From assembly GCA_036389275.1 (NCBI GenBank), contig DASVQE010000025.1:1-64000 (forward strand): 64,000 nucleotides of DNA, written 5' to 3'. Source of the DNA: QHVT01 sp036389275. Lineage in GTDB: Bacteria; Acidobacteriota; Thermoanaerobaculia; Gp7-AA8. Position numbers and translations under genes: made by a program. Each line of letters opens with the position of its first letter. Positions within the stretch are counted from its first letter, which is position 1. Below, in pieces: positions 8,608-17,680 of the stretch. The notes under the pieces are model-generated. The model did no database searches. It worked only from the letters and a program-made list of their open reading frames with translations, and was not told the origin of the DNA.

Positions 8608-9360
8608 ATGCTGGCGCTTCGAGTGACCGACTATGCACCGCGGAGCGCGATGGCGCCGCACCGCCACGACGAGCTGTCGATGATCGTGGTCGTCGGCGGC
8701 GCGTACGTCGAGCGCATTCGCGGCGGTGCCGCCGAGCATGGCCCCGGACGGATGCTCCTCTATCCGGCCGGCGCGCTGCACTCGCAGCAGTTCGGCGCGG
8801 CCGGCGCGCGCAAGATCGTCTTCACGCCCGGCGCGGCGTCGCTCGACTACCTGCGCGAGCGCGGCATCGCGCTCGACGCGCCGCGCTCGATCGAGTCGCC
8901 GCTCGTCTCGCAGCTCGCGCGACGCATCCTGGCCGAGCTGCAGCGCGACGATCCCTTCACCTCGCTGGCGGTGGAAGGGCTGGCCATGGAGCTCGTGGCG
9001 GCCTTCGTCCGCGTCGACCGCGAGCCGGCGGCGCCGGCTCCGCCGCCGTGGCTGCGCGCGGCGCGTGACGCCGTCCACGACCTCGCGAACGACGACCTCA
9101 CCCTCGAGAGCCTGGCCGCGCAGATCGGTCGCCATCCGGTGCATCTCGCGCGCGAGTTCCGCCGCTACTTCGGCACCACCGTCGGCGCCTGCCGCCGCCA
9201 GTTGCGGCTCGAGCGCGCCGAGGAACTGCTGCGCGGCGGCGAGGCCATCACCGACGTCGCGCTGGCGTGCGGCTTCGCCAGCCACTCCCATTTCTGCCGC
9301 GCGTTCAAAACCGCATACGGCATGACGCCGTCGCAATTTCGCGATACCTTGCGGCGATGA
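8608..9360 (+). CDS. AraC family transcriptional regulator with N-terminal cupin
   Basis: 250 aa. Residues about 1-95 form a cupin-like AraC-binding domain (APHRHDELSMIVVVGGAYVE). The C-terminal 100 residues hold two helix-turn-helices: LTLESLAAQIGRHPVHLARE and the signature ITDVALACGFASHSHFCRAF. It is divergent from the S41 peptidase (72-bp gap) and overlaps the downstream SRPBCC gene by ATGA, so translation of that pair is probably coupled. Effector unknown. Confidence 0.92.
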   Translation: MLALRVTDYAPRSAMAPHRHDELSMIVVVGGAYVERIRGGAAEHGPGRMLLYPAGALHSQQFGAAGARKIVFTPGAASLDYLRERGIALDAPRSIESPLVSQLARRILAELQRDDPFTSLAVEGLAMELVAAFVRVDREPAAPAPPPWLRAARDAVHDLANDDLTLESLAAQIGRHPVHLAREFRRYFGTTVGACRRQLRLERAEELLRGGEAITDVALACGFASHSHFCRAFKTAYGMTPSQFRDTLRR

Positions 9361-9785
9361 GCAGCGACTGCGAGATCCTCAACATGCGCCGCATCGGCGC
9401 GCCGCGCGAGCGCGTCTTCCGCGCCTGGACCGACCCGGAGCAACTGGCGCGGTGGTGGGGTCCGGCGGGCTTCACCAACACCTTTCACGAATTCGATCCG
9501 CGGCCGGGCGGCGCGTGGCGCTTCGTGATGCACGGGCCGAACGGCACCGACTACAAGAACGAGAGCGTCTTCGCCGAGGTCGGGCCGGAGCGCATCGTGA
9601 TCGACCACATCTCCGCGCCGCGCTTCCGTCTGGCCGCCGACTTTGCCGACGACGACGGCGGCACGCACATCACCTGGCGGATGACGTTCGCCAGCGCCGA
9701 GGAATGCGCGCGAGTGCGCGGCTACGTGGTGCCGGCCAACGAGCAGAACCTCGACCGGCTGGAAGCGGTACTGGCCGGAAGGTGA
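9357..9785 (+). CDS. SRPBCC (AHSA1/START-like) domain protein
   Basis: 142 aa, starting at the ATG inside the ATGA overlap with the AraC gene. Typical AHSA1 features: RERVFRAWTDPEQLARWWGP near the N-terminus, FDPRPGGAWRFVMHGP, then a strand/helix end FASAEECARVRGYVVPANEQ. The fold is a helix-grip cavity that binds a small hydrophobic ligand. In many genomes such proteins are paired with a small transcriptional regulator, as here, but the ligand is unknown. A perfect 19-bp hairpin begins on the stop codon. Confidence 0.88.
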   Translation: MSSDCEILNMRRIGAPRERVFRAWTDPEQLARWWGPAGFTNTFHEFDPRPGGAWRFVMHGPNGTDYKNESVFAEVGPERIVIDHISAPRFRLAADFADDDGGTHITWRMTFASAEECARVRGYVVPANEQNLDRLEAVLAGR

Positions 9786-9825
9786 TTTGCGTCTGGTGCA
9801 AATCGCTTTGCACCAGACGCAAATC
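9784..9825. terminator. Perfect 19-bp hairpin between convergent genes
   Basis: GATTTGCGTCTGGTGCAAA (9784-9802) and its exact reverse complement (9807-9825) flank a TCGC loop. It fills the gap between the convergent SRPBCC and sortilin-like genes and begins inside the former's TGA. There is no T-run on either side, so intrinsic termination by the classic mechanism is not certain; it may be bidirectional or stabilise 3' ends. Confidence 0.6.
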
Positions 9826-9827
9826 GG

Positions 9828-12800
9828 TTAGAAGCCGAGTAAACGCGACGTGAGCTCGCGGAACTGCGCGCTGGTCGTGCCGCCGACCACGCCCGAATCC
9901 GCCTTCTCCCATTCCTCGCGCGTGAGCACGGTGAGCTTGAGAGCGGCGACGTCTTTGGCCAGCGCGTCGAACCAGGCCTGCTTCTTCGCCAGCTCGGCCA
10001 CCAGCAGGTCGGTTTCGGCGAGCTGCGAGGCCGTGGGGCGGCCGTCGTAGCTGTTCACCGCGCCGTAGACCGAGCCGAGGCGCTCGCGGAGCTGTTCCTC
10101 GCCGGAGAGCCAGCCGCCTTCGCGGGTGGACACCAGCGTCTTGTACTGCTCGTCGAGCTTGGCGGCGAGATCGGTCAGCTTCTTCTTCTCCGCGCCGGAC
10201 GCTTTCGCTGCGCGGCCGGTGGCCTGGTCGCGCAGCGCTTTCACGCGCTCGGTGAGGAAGGTGAAGTCGCCGAGCAGGTCATACAGCCTGCGGGCGGTTT
10301 TCTGCTGCAGCTCGCGATCATCGGCGGTGTAATCGGTGCGCGTGTCGGGCACGAGCTCCACCGTCGAGGTGTACGTCTCTTTCCCCTTGATGAACTTCAC
10401 CGTGTACTTGCCGGCCGGCGCGCGCGGACCGACGAACGCGCCGCCGGAGAAGACGATCGAGCTGCCGGCCGGCATCTTCGGCGCCTTCAGGCGCATCGGC
10501 CAGTCGACGCGGTTGATGCCGCGCCGCTTGCCCGCGGGCAGCGTCGACAGCAGCTTGCCGTCGGCGTCGTAGATCTCGACCTTCGAGTCGCCGACGATGT
10601 GCCGCTTCTTGAGGTAGTAGGTGATCGAGGCGACGTCGCTCACGTCGCCGGAGACGAACTGCGCGTCGCCTTCCATCGAGCCGCCGAACGCCGGAATCTT
10701 CAGCGCCGAGGCGCGCGACGGCAGCATCACCACGTCCTTGGCCAGCGCATCAGGCGTGAGCGCGCGGAGCGGCGAGAGGTCGTCGATGATGTAGAGCGCG
10801 CGGCCGTGCGTGGCCACGATGGCGTCGCCGTCGCGCGGATGCACCTGCACGTCGTAGACGGGAACGCTCGGGAAGTTCTCCTTGAACTGCGCCCAGCTCT
10901 GGCCGGCGTCGAGCGAGAGATAGAGACCCATCTCCGTGCCGAGGAACAGCAGGTTCGGGTTCACCAGATCTTCGCGGATGACATGCGCGTAGCCGCGCAC
11001 GTCGGCGGTCGGCAGCGCTTCCCACGACTTGCCGCCGTCGCGCGTGCGATAGACGTATGTCTTCATGTCGCCGGTGCGATGGCCGTCGAACGTCACGTAC
11101 GCGGTGTTCGCATCGGTGTGCGACGTGTCGACGCGCGAGACCCACGTGCGCGGCGGCACGCCCTTCACGTTCGCGACGACGTTCGTCCACGACTTGCCGC
11201 CGTCGCGCGTGACCTGCACGTTGCCGTCGTCCGTGCCGACCCAGATCGTGTTCGGATCCTTCGTCGACTCGGAGATGGTGATGATGGTGGTGTAGTTCTC
11301 GGCGCTCGAGTTGTCGATCGACAGACCGCCCGACTCGAGCTGCTTCTGCCGGCTCTGGTCGTTGGTGGTGAGATCGGGAGAGATCCGCTCCCACGACTCG
11401 CCGCGGTCGCGCGAGCGCATCAGGTACTGCGCGCCGAGGTAGACCGTGCCCTTCTGCGTCGGGCTGGCGTAGATCGGCGTGTTCCAGTTGAAGCGCAGCT
11501 TCGACTCGTCCTTCTTCGCGTACGGGTAGACCTCTTTGGTCTCGAGGGTCGAGCGGCGGACGCGCACGATGCGGCCGCCCTGCGACTCGACGTAGACGTA
11601 ATCGGGCTCAGTCGGATCGACCACCACCGCGAAGCCGTCGCCGCCGCCGATGACGCGCCAGTTGTGATTCGACACGCCGCCCGGAAACTGCGATGGACCC
11701 ATCCACGTGCCGTTGTCCTGCAGGCCGCCGTAGACGTTGTACGGCGTGTCGAAGTCGTAGGTCACGTGGTAGTACTGCGCGAGCGGCAGCACGTTGAGGA
11801 AGCGCCAGCGCTGGGCCTTGTCGCGCGACTGATAGACGCCGCCGTCGGTGCCGACCAGCAGCTCGGCCGGATCCTTCGGATTGATCCAGAGCGCGTGCAG
11901 GTCGGGATGCATGCCGCCGCCGAAGTTCGACATCAGCGAGCCGGAGAACGTCTTGCCGCCGTCGTCGCTGAAGGTCAGCGAGTAACCCGGCTTGTAGACG
12001 CGGTTGTAGTCCTTCGGATCGACGACGATGTTGGCGAAGTAGAACGGGCGCACCTGCACGTTGAACGAGTCGTTCATCTCGCGCCAGTGCTCGCCGAGAT
12101 CGTCCGAGCGGAAGAGCGCGGTCTTCGTCGCTTCGACGACCGCGTAGATCGTGCTCGGGCGGGACGGCGCCACGGACACGGCGATGCGGCCGAGGTGGCC
12201 GGCCGGGAGTCCCGTGGTCAGCTTCTGCCAGGTCTCGCCGCCATCCTTACTTCTGTAAAGACCGCTGCCCGGACCTCCGGAACGGAAGAAGTCCGGCTGC
12301 CGGCGAAAGTCCCACATGCCGGCGTAGAGGATCGACGGCTCGGCCGGATCGATGGTCACGTCCGAGCAGCCGGTGTTGCTGTCGACGTAGAGCACTTTCT
12401 TCCACGTCTTGCCGCCGTCATTCGTGCGGAACAGTCCGCGCTCTTCGTTCGCGTTCCAGGCGTGGCCGGTGGCGCAGACGAAGACGGTGTCGGATTTTTT
12501 CGGATCGACGACGATGCGCGCGATGTGCTCGGAGTCGGCCAGGCCGGCGTTGGTCCACGTCGCGCCGCCGTCGGTGGTCTTGTAGACGCCGCTGCCGACC
12601 GAGACGCTGTTGCGCACCCACGACTCGCCCGTGCCGACCCAGACGGTCGACGGGTTGGCGTCGTCGATGGCGATGGCGCCGATCGAGAGCGTCGGCTGTT
12701 CGTCGAAGACCGGCTTGAACGTGGTGCCGCCGTCGGTCGACTTGAAGACGCCGCCGGAGGCGGAGCCGATGTAGATCGTCGACGGCGAGTCGGAGGTGGC

Positions 12801-12944
12801 GTCGATGGCGGCCACGCGGCCGCCCATCACCGCCGGTCCGATGGAGCGCGCACGCAATCCGCCGAGCGTGGATGAATCGAGTTTGACCGCGTCGTCCGCG
12901 AAGAGCGGAACGGCGAGGAAGAGGATCAGGATTGCGCGGCGCAT
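9828..12944 (-). CDS. Secreted sortilin/VPS10-like BNR propeller protein
   Basis: 1038 aa with signal peptide (cleaved near LAVPLFA, residue 16). Residues about 30-730 are a large beta-propeller region rich in Asp-box/BNR repeats (STDGGTTF, KTTDGGATW, TNDGGKTW, SKDGGETW, TRDGGKSW, SLDAGQSW). The C-terminal 300 residues hold a beta-sandwich (YTVKFIKGKETYTSTVELVP) and a long helical stretch. Homologues in Acidobacteria and Bacteroidetes are annotated as glycosyl hydrolase or sortilin-like without proven activity, so a hydrolase label is unsafe. Its ATG overlaps the stop of the preceding gene by one base (TAATG), indicating coupling. Confidence 0.88.
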   Translation of the reverse strand: MRRAILILFLAVPLFADDAVKLDSSTLGGLRARSIGPAVMGGRVAAIDATSDSPSTIYIGSASGGVFKSTDGGTTFKPVFDEQPTLSIGAIAIDDANPSTVWVGTGESWVRNSVSVGSGVYKTTDGGATWTNAGLADSEHIARIVVDPKKSDTVFVCATGHAWNANEERGLFRTNDGGKTWKKVLYVDSNTGCSDVTIDPAEPSILYAGMWDFRRQPDFFRSGGPGSGLYRSKDGGETWQKLTTGLPAGHLGRIAVSVAPSRPSTIYAVVEATKTALFRSDDLGEHWREMNDSFNVQVRPFYFANIVVDPKDYNRVYKPGYSLTFSDDGGKTFSGSLMSNFGGGMHPDLHALWINPKDPAELLVGTDGGVYQSRDKAQRWRFLNVLPLAQYYHVTYDFDTPYNVYGGLQDNGTWMGPSQFPGGVSNHNWRVIGGGDGFAVVVDPTEPDYVYVESQGGRIVRVRRSTLETKEVYPYAKKDESKLRFNWNTPIYASPTQKGTVYLGAQYLMRSRDRGESWERISPDLTTNDQSRQKQLESGGLSIDNSSAENYTTIITISESTKDPNTIWVGTDDGNVQVTRDGGKSWTNVVANVKGVPPRTWVSRVDTSHTDANTAYVTFDGHRTGDMKTYVYRTRDGGKSWEALPTADVRGYAHVIREDLVNPNLLFLGTEMGLYLSLDAGQSWAQFKENFPSVPVYDVQVHPRDGDAIVATHGRALYIIDDLSPLRALTPDALAKDVVMLPSRASALKIPAFGGSMEGDAQFVSGDVSDVASITYYLKKRHIVGDSKVEIYDADGKLLSTLPAGKRRGINRVDWPMRLKAPKMPAGSSIVFSGGAFVGPRAPAGKYTVKFIKGKETYTSTVELVPDTRTDYTADDRELQQKTARRLYDLLGDFTFLTERVKALRDQATGRAAKASGAEKKKLTDLAAKLDEQYKTLVSTREGGWLSGEEQLRERLGSVYGAVNSYDGRPTASQLAETDLLVAELAKKQAWFDALAKDVAALKLTVLTREEWEKADSGVVGGTTSAQFRELTSRLLGF

Positions 12945-13699
12945 TACTTCTTCGGCGCCTCCGCCTCGGCCTTCTTGACCGGCATCTTGAAGAAGTCATC
13001 GCCGAGGGTCGGGTTGACCTCGACCTTCTCGATGGTGATGGTCTGGCCGGCCGGCGCGCCCTTCTGCTTCATCTCCATCGAGAACGGGAACATCATGCCG
13101 TTGACCTCGCGGTAGTTGCCGAGGGTGGTCTCCGACTCGATCTCCTGACCCTGCATCTTCCGCTTGCCCTCGGTCTTGATCTCGAGGAACGAGTCGGCGT
13201 CGACGTAGACGATGGTCTCGTCGCCGTCCTTGGTCAGCTTCAGCTTGTAGGCCTCGGTGCCTTCCACTTCACTCTTGCCGAGGAGCTCGATCTTGTAGCC
13301 CTTCCTGGCGCTGTCGATGAACGGGCCGTCGAAGTCGGCCTGCTCCTTCGCGTCCTTCGCCATGTCGCCCGACATCTGCTCGGGATCCTTCTTGCCCATG
13401 AACGGCATCACCATCCAGGCGGAGCTGCCGTCGTAGGCCTGGCTGCCGGTCATGCCCTGGACGGTGAAGTCGAGGCGCATCATCTCCGGGCGCTTCTTGG
13501 TCATGGTGAACGGCGCTTCCATGCCGGGTCCGAGCGACATCTTGCCGCTGAAGCGGACCGACTGGACCGACTTCATCTTGTCGAGACCGCCCTTGGCCTC
13601 GGTGTTCTTGGCGATGATCTGGTCGACAGTCATGTCGGCGGCGAACAGCGAGGCCGCGGCGAACAGACAGACAGCGAGTGAGAGCAAACGTGTACGCAT
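12944..13699 (-). CDS. Secreted LolA/RseB-like outer-membrane lipoprotein-sorting fold protein
   Basis: 251 aa with signal peptide ending ASLFA (residue 20). Sequence pattern matches the LolA/LppX/RseB half-barrel group: MTVDQIIAKNTEAKGGLDKM at the start, VRFSGKMSLGPGMEAPFTMT, a mid YKLKLTKDGDETIVYVDADS strand pair, and a closing TIEKVEVNPTLGDDFFKMPV. These folds bind lipids or lipoproteins in the periplasm. The ATG is preceded by a strong AAGGAG site at good spacing. It is translationally coupled to the downstream propeller protein, suggesting a shared task. Confidence 0.72.
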   Translation of the reverse strand: MRTRLLSLAVCLFAAASLFAADMTVDQIIAKNTEAKGGLDKMKSVQSVRFSGKMSLGPGMEAPFTMTKKRPEMMRLDFTVQGMTGSQAYDGSSAWMVMPFMGKKDPEQMSGDMAKDAKEQADFDGPFIDSARKGYKIELLGKSEVEGTEAYKLKLTKDGDETIVYVDADSFLEIKTEGKRKMQGQEIESETTLGNYREVNGMMFPFSMEMKQKGAPAGQTITIEKVEVNPTLGDDFFKMPVKKAEAEAPKK

Positions 13700-13763
13700 T
13701 GATTTCTCCTTCTTTTGGACGAACGTCTCGCGGGTTCTTACGGGTGGACGGGCGAAAGGTTTT

Positions 13764-15419
13764 TTACGGAACGATCTCGGCGAGCGCGCGCAGGAAACGC
13801 TCGACGAGCGCGGCGTCGAACTGCGTGCCGGCGCCGTCGCGCAGCGCGACCATCGCTTTCTCGCGCGCGACCGGCTGCTTGTACGACTGCTGCGCGGTCA
13901 TGGCCACCCAGGTGTCGGCGATCTGGATGATGCGCGAGGCCAGCGGGATCTGCTGGCCGCTCATGCGGCTGGGGTAGCCCTTGCCGTCGACGCGCTCGTG
14001 GTGGCGCAGCACGGCGTGCGCGACCTCGGGGCCGAGGAGCGGCTCGACCATCGCGGCGCCGACGACCGGATGGTCGTTGAGCCCGCGCATTTCTTCCGGA
14101 GTGAGGTTTGGACGTTTGTACATCCTTCCGTAATCGAGCAGGCGCAGCCCGACGTCGTGCACGAGCGCGGCGATGCGCACGGTCTCGACCTGCGTGGCCG
14201 GGAGCTCGAGCGCGCGGGCGAAGCGCTGGGCGATGAACGAGACCTCGCGCGAGTGCTCGGCGAGAGCCGGGTATTTCTGGAAGTCGGGCTCGAGCAGCCG
14301 CTCGGCGATGGCCAGGCGGTCGTTGCGTCCGGCGGTCGTGGCCACGGCCGCTTCGACCATCGGCTCGATCTCGCGGAGGAAGATCTGCAGCGCGCGCTGC
14401 GCGTGCGCTTCCGGCGCGCGGTCGAAGGCGACGGTGAGGACCACACCGTCGATCGACTGCGGATTCACCGGACCGCTGACGATCGTGGAGAGATTCGCGG
14501 CGGTGAGCGGCGTCGCGTGCACGCCGAACGGATGCGCGACCTGCGTGGCCTTCGTCACGTGCGGATGATTGCCGCGCTTGAGCGTTTCCTGCACGTGCGC
14601 GAGGACGGCGGTCATGGCGTCGTCGGCGAGCGTCGAGCGCGCGGCGATGGCGATCGGGTTGTGGACCTGGCCGGCCGCACTGATCGAGGCGACGACGGCG
14701 TACGGGATGCCGAGGGCGGACGGCAACAGGAGCCGCAGCACGTCGAGATCGCCTTCGCCGAGGATGCGCCGGCCGCCGGATTGCGCCGCATGCTGGCGCC
14801 GGGCCATGTACTGCCGCGCCGCTTCGATGGCGCGCGTGGCCTCGGGCGTGAAGACCTGTCCCGGCGGGACGGCCGGATCGGTCGGCGGCGGCGCCGACGG
14901 CGTCGCGCGCACGAGGTTGTTGCCGGTGATGCGCAGCGGATCGTCGGAGATCGGGATCGCGCCGAGGCCGAAGAGCTTGTGCGCGCCGAGGACGGCCGAC
15001 ATCTGCTCGGCGATCTTGCGCGCCGCCTCGACGTCACGGTCGTCGAACGGCTTGCGCGCCGCTTTGTCGCGCATGTCGATGAAGCCGGCCAGCCGCCCGC
15101 GCGAGAAGATCGGCGTCACCAGCAGCCGGTCGTTGCCCTGGCGGAAGAGGATCTCCGCGAAGCGCTGGTCGGTGCCGACGCCGTTCACGAAGAACGGGCT
15201 GCGCTTGACCGAGAGGCGGTCGACCAGATCGTCGTTCGCCGTCACCACGCGCCGGTCCGCCGCGTTGTACTGATAGCTCGTCACCACCTCGAACGTCTTC
15301 GCGTTGAGATCGTGCGAGGCGGAAAGATAAAGCGCCGCCTTGGTGGCCTGCACGTGCTCGACACACCCGTAGAGGATCTGCTTGAGCTGCGCCTCAATAG
15401 TTTTGAGTTCGGAGAGCAT
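13764..15419 (-). CDS. GAF-HD-GYP protein, probable cyclic-di-GMP phosphodiesterase
   Basis: 551 aa, no membrane segment. An N-terminal GAF-like sensor domain spans about residues 15-150 (RLLVTPIFSRGRLAGFIDMR). A less conserved middle region follows, possibly a second degenerate GAF. The HD-GYP domain occupies 370-545 with H421-D422, H450, HH473-474 in HHERVDGKGYP, the GYP at 481-483 and D502 in IADTW. All metal and signature residues are present, so it should hydrolyse c-di-GMP. It follows the VanZ gene by 26 nt in a minus-strand operon. Confidence 0.88.
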   Translation of the reverse strand: MLSELKTIEAQLKQILYGCVEHVQATKAALYLSASHDLNAKTFEVVTSYQYNAADRRVVTANDDLVDRLSVKRSPFFVNGVGTDQRFAEILFRQGNDRLLVTPIFSRGRLAGFIDMRDKAARKPFDDRDVEAARKIAEQMSAVLGAHKLFGLGAIPISDDPLRITGNNLVRATPSAPPPTDPAVPPGQVFTPEATRAIEAARQYMARRQHAAQSGGRRILGEGDLDVLRLLLPSALGIPYAVVASISAAGQVHNPIAIAARSTLADDAMTAVLAHVQETLKRGNHPHVTKATQVAHPFGVHATPLTAANLSTIVSGPVNPQSIDGVVLTVAFDRAPEAHAQRALQIFLREIEPMVEAAVATTAGRNDRLAIAERLLEPDFQKYPALAEHSREVSFIAQRFARALELPATQVETVRIAALVHDVGLRLLDYGRMYKRPNLTPEEMRGLNDHPVVGAAMVEPLLGPEVAHAVLRHHERVDGKGYPSRMSGQQIPLASRIIQIADTWVAMTAQQSYKQPVAREKAMVALRDGAGTQFDAALVERFLRALAEIVP

Positions 15420-15445
15420 GGGGACCCCGGGACCGACTTATTTGA

Positions 15446-15910
15446 TTACTCGAACTCGAATCGTACACGCAGTCGGGCGTGTCCGAGAAATGTCCCGAGG
15501 ATCGTGCCGGCGGTATTCCAGATCACGTCGTTGATGTCGGCCACGCGCGACGGCAGAAAGTACTGCCATCCTTCGATGCAGAGCGAGAACGAAAATCCGA
15601 GGAGGATGGTGAGGACGTACGTCTGCATCGTCGGGCGCTCGACCGTGTACAACGTGATGAAGGTGAGGAAGCCCCACGGCACGAAGAGCAGCACGTTGGC
15701 GATCATCGGCACGACGATCAGCGCGAGGATCTGCGTGGAGATCGGACGCGCGTTGATACGCCGCGCCAGGAAGCGGATGTCTTCGAACGGACGGGGATTG
15801 AGGTTCGCGTAGCTCTTGCCCGACATCCACACCGTCACGGCCACGATGACCACCGTCGCCACGAGCAGCAGGGCGATGGTGAGCGGCTTCCGGATCACGA
15901 CTTCCCGCAT
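15446..15910 (-). CDS. VanZ family membrane protein
   Basis: 154 aa with four predicted TM segments. The VanZ signature is clear: NVLLFVPWGFLTF in the second TM region and CIEGWQYFLPSRVADINDVI, then NTAGTILGTFLG in the last. VanZ proteins are small envelope proteins, named from teicoplanin resistance loci, with no established biochemical activity in most bacteria. It lies between the TonB protein (12 nt upstream) and HD-GYP protein. Confidence 0.88.
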   Translation of the reverse strand: MREVVIRKPLTIALLLVATVVIVAVTVWMSGKSYANLNPRPFEDIRFLARRINARPISTQILALIVVPMIANVLLFVPWGFLTFITLYTVERPTMQTYVLTILLGFSFSLCIEGWQYFLPSRVADINDVIWNTAGTILGTFLGHARLRVRFEFE

Positions 15911-15922
15911 GTCACGGGAAGA

Positions 15923-16897
15923 CTACTGCGCCGGCACGTCCATGTTGTAGAAGAAGATCGCGGTGACGCGCTCGGACGCGTTCGGAAAATCCTTCGGCAG
16001 CGGGTTGAGAGGCGAGGAGAGCTCGATCGCTTTCTGCGCCGCGTAGTCGTACGGCGGCACGCCGGAGCTCTTGAGGATGGTGACGTCGCTGATGCGGCCG
16101 TCGCGATGGATGGTGAAGCGGATCGTCACCGCGCCTTTCATTCCGGTGCGGATCAGTTGGGGCATGTTGCCGTACCAGTTCACGCGGATGCGGCTGACCA
16201 TCGACTGCGCGTACGGACCCCAGTCGTACCACTGCGTCTCGAACGAGAGCGGTCCCTGTTCGGCGGTGCCTTTCTCGCCGCCGCCGGCGCGGCCGAGGTC
16301 GATGGAGTCGGGGCCGCCGAGCGAGGCGTACTTGCCCACTTCGTCGAGGGCGTGATTCCAATCGATGGAGCCGGCCGGCTGCGCGCCGCGCGGCTGACGC
16401 CAGGTCATCGCGCTCGTGTCGTTCGAGGTCTGCGCCTGTGGCGCGCTCGGCTGCGGTTGTTGTTGTTGTTGCTGTTGTTGCTGCGCCGGCGGCTGCTGCA
16501 GTTGCGGCGCGGCGGATCTCTGCGTCTGCGCGCTGCGTGCGCCGGGAGCGGACTGCGGCGTGTAGAGACCGCCGCCGTCGCCGGGGCGCTGCGTCGGACG
16601 CGGGCCGGTCGGCTCGGGCATCGCGGCTTTGCGGTTGGCGTCGGAGAGCGGCGCGTGCAGCGGCGCCTGCTCGACCGCGCGCCCCGGCGCCTCGACGAAG
16701 TCCTGCGGGTTCTGCTTGATCAGCTCGACGTAGCGGGCGATGGGGACGTTCTCCGCGCGCGGCGCCGGCCTGTAGGAATGGATGAACCAGATCAGCAGCC
16801 CGACGTGCAGGACGAGCGAGACGATGGCCGGCAGACTCAACCCGATGACGGGCTTCTGCTCCTCATCCCGCACCATCAGATCGATCGGGTCTTCCAC
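15923..16897 (-). CDS. TonB family energy-transducer protein
   Basis: 324 aa from a GTG; the in-frame ATG at 16876 is an alternative. One N-terminal TM (IGLSLPAIVSLVLHVGLLIWF) anchors it in the inner membrane. A long proline/glutamine-rich periplasmic span follows, including a nine-glutamine run encoded by CAA/CAG repeats near 16455-16484. The C-terminus is a TonB domain (GAVTIRFTIHRDGRISDVTI, LKSSGVPPYDYAAQKAIELS, AIFFYNMDVPAQ). It presumably transmits energy to outer-membrane receptors. No exbB/exbD is adjacent. First gene of the minus-strand VanZ/HD-GYP cluster and divergent from a DUF4013 gene. Confidence 0.85.
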   Translation of the reverse strand: MEDPIDLMVRDEEQKPVIGLSLPAIVSLVLHVGLLIWFIHSYRPAPRAENVPIARYVELIKQNPQDFVEAPGRAVEQAPLHAPLSDANRKAAMPEPTGPRPTQRPGDGGGLYTPQSAPGARSAQTQRSAAPQLQQPPAQQQQQQQQQPQPSAPQAQTSNDTSAMTWRQPRGAQPAGSIDWNHALDEVGKYASLGGPDSIDLGRAGGGEKGTAEQGPLSFETQWYDWGPYAQSMVSRIRVNWYGNMPQLIRTGMKGAVTIRFTIHRDGRISDVTILKSSGVPPYDYAAQKAIELSSPLNPLPKDFPNASERVTAIFFYNMDVPAQ

Positions 16898-16957
16898 GCG
16901 AGCTAAAGCCTTGGACGTTCCGCTTTTCTTCCAGGTTCCGCTGTACACTCGAAGCGC

Positions 16958-17680
16958 ATGTCGGAGCTGTCGTATCCGCCGCCGCCACCGCCTCCGCCGC
17001 CACCTCCGGCAGCCGCGCCGGCGAGCGAGTTCGATTTCGCGAAGCCGTTCACCTACGTGTTCGAAGATCCGCGCTGGCTGACGAAGATCCTCATCGGCGG
17101 GCTCTTCTACCTGGCGATGTTTTTCATCGTCGGCGCGTTCTTCATCCTCGGCTATCTCGCGCGCCTCACCCGCAACGTGATCGCCGGCGAGCGGTATCCG
17201 CTCCCGGAGTGGGACGACCTCGGCGAGTTCTTCGCCGAAGGCGCGCGTCTGATCGTGGTCGGCATCCTCTGGATGCTGCCGTTCTTCGCGCTCGTGGCGA
17301 TGATCGTCGTGCCGGCCATCGCCGCCGGCGCGACTAACAACGACGCGCTCAAGCTGTTCAGCACCGGCCTCTCCGGATGCGTGGCGCTGCTCATCGTGGT
17401 GTTCTCGCTGGCGATGATGGTGATCATGCCGGCCTCGCTGCTCTTCGCCATGGTCGAGCAACGCATCGGCGCGGCGTTCGAGTTCGGGCGCATCTGGCGC
17501 TTCATCCGCGCGAACGTCGGCAACTATCTGATGGCCGTGGTGGTGTATCTGATCGCGCGCTTCATCGGAGGCTTCGGCGTCGCGCTGCTCTGCATCGGCG
17601 TCATCTTCACCGCCTTCTGGTCGTTCCTCATCACCGCCTACGGCTTCGCGCAGGCGTACCGGCTGTCGCTACGGCGTTGA
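16958..17680 (+). CDS. DUF4013 polytopic membrane protein
   Basis: 240 aa. An N-terminal poly-proline tract (eleven prolines) precedes four to five TM segments. DUF4013 markers are visible: LARLTRNVIAGERYPLPEWD and DLGEFFAEGARLIVVGILW. Function of the family is unknown. TACACT lies 8 nt before the ATG without a Shine-Dalgarno, pointing to a leaderless start. Its stop overlaps the TTG start of the next gene (TTGA), so the two membrane proteins are coupled. Confidence 0.85.
   Translation: MSELSYPPPPPPPPPPPAAAPASEFDFAKPFTYVFEDPRWLTKILIGGLFYLAMFFIVGAFFILGYLARLTRNVIAGERYPLPEWDDLGEFFAEGARLIVVGILWMLPFFALVAMIVVPAIAAGATNNDALKLFSTGLSGCVALLIVVFSLAMMVIMPASLLFAMVEQRIGAAFEFGRIWRFIRANVGNYLMAVVVYLIARFIGGFGVALLCIGVIFTAFWSFLITAYGFAQAYRLSLRR

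Noticed and set aside
8536..9336. N-terminal extension of the S41 peptidase
   Set aside because: It is antisense to the AraC gene and has no family similarity; a signal peptide begins at 8535.
10599..12875. 758-aa plus-strand open frame opposite the sortilin-like gene
   Set aside because: Low-complexity Arg/Asp/Val/His composition typical of an antisense shadow in GC-rich DNA; the minus frame has clear Asp-box repeats.
16455..16484. CAA/CAG triplet run as a possible CRISPR-like or regulatory repeat
   Set aside because: It simply encodes the glutamine run of the TonB linker; no spacer structure.
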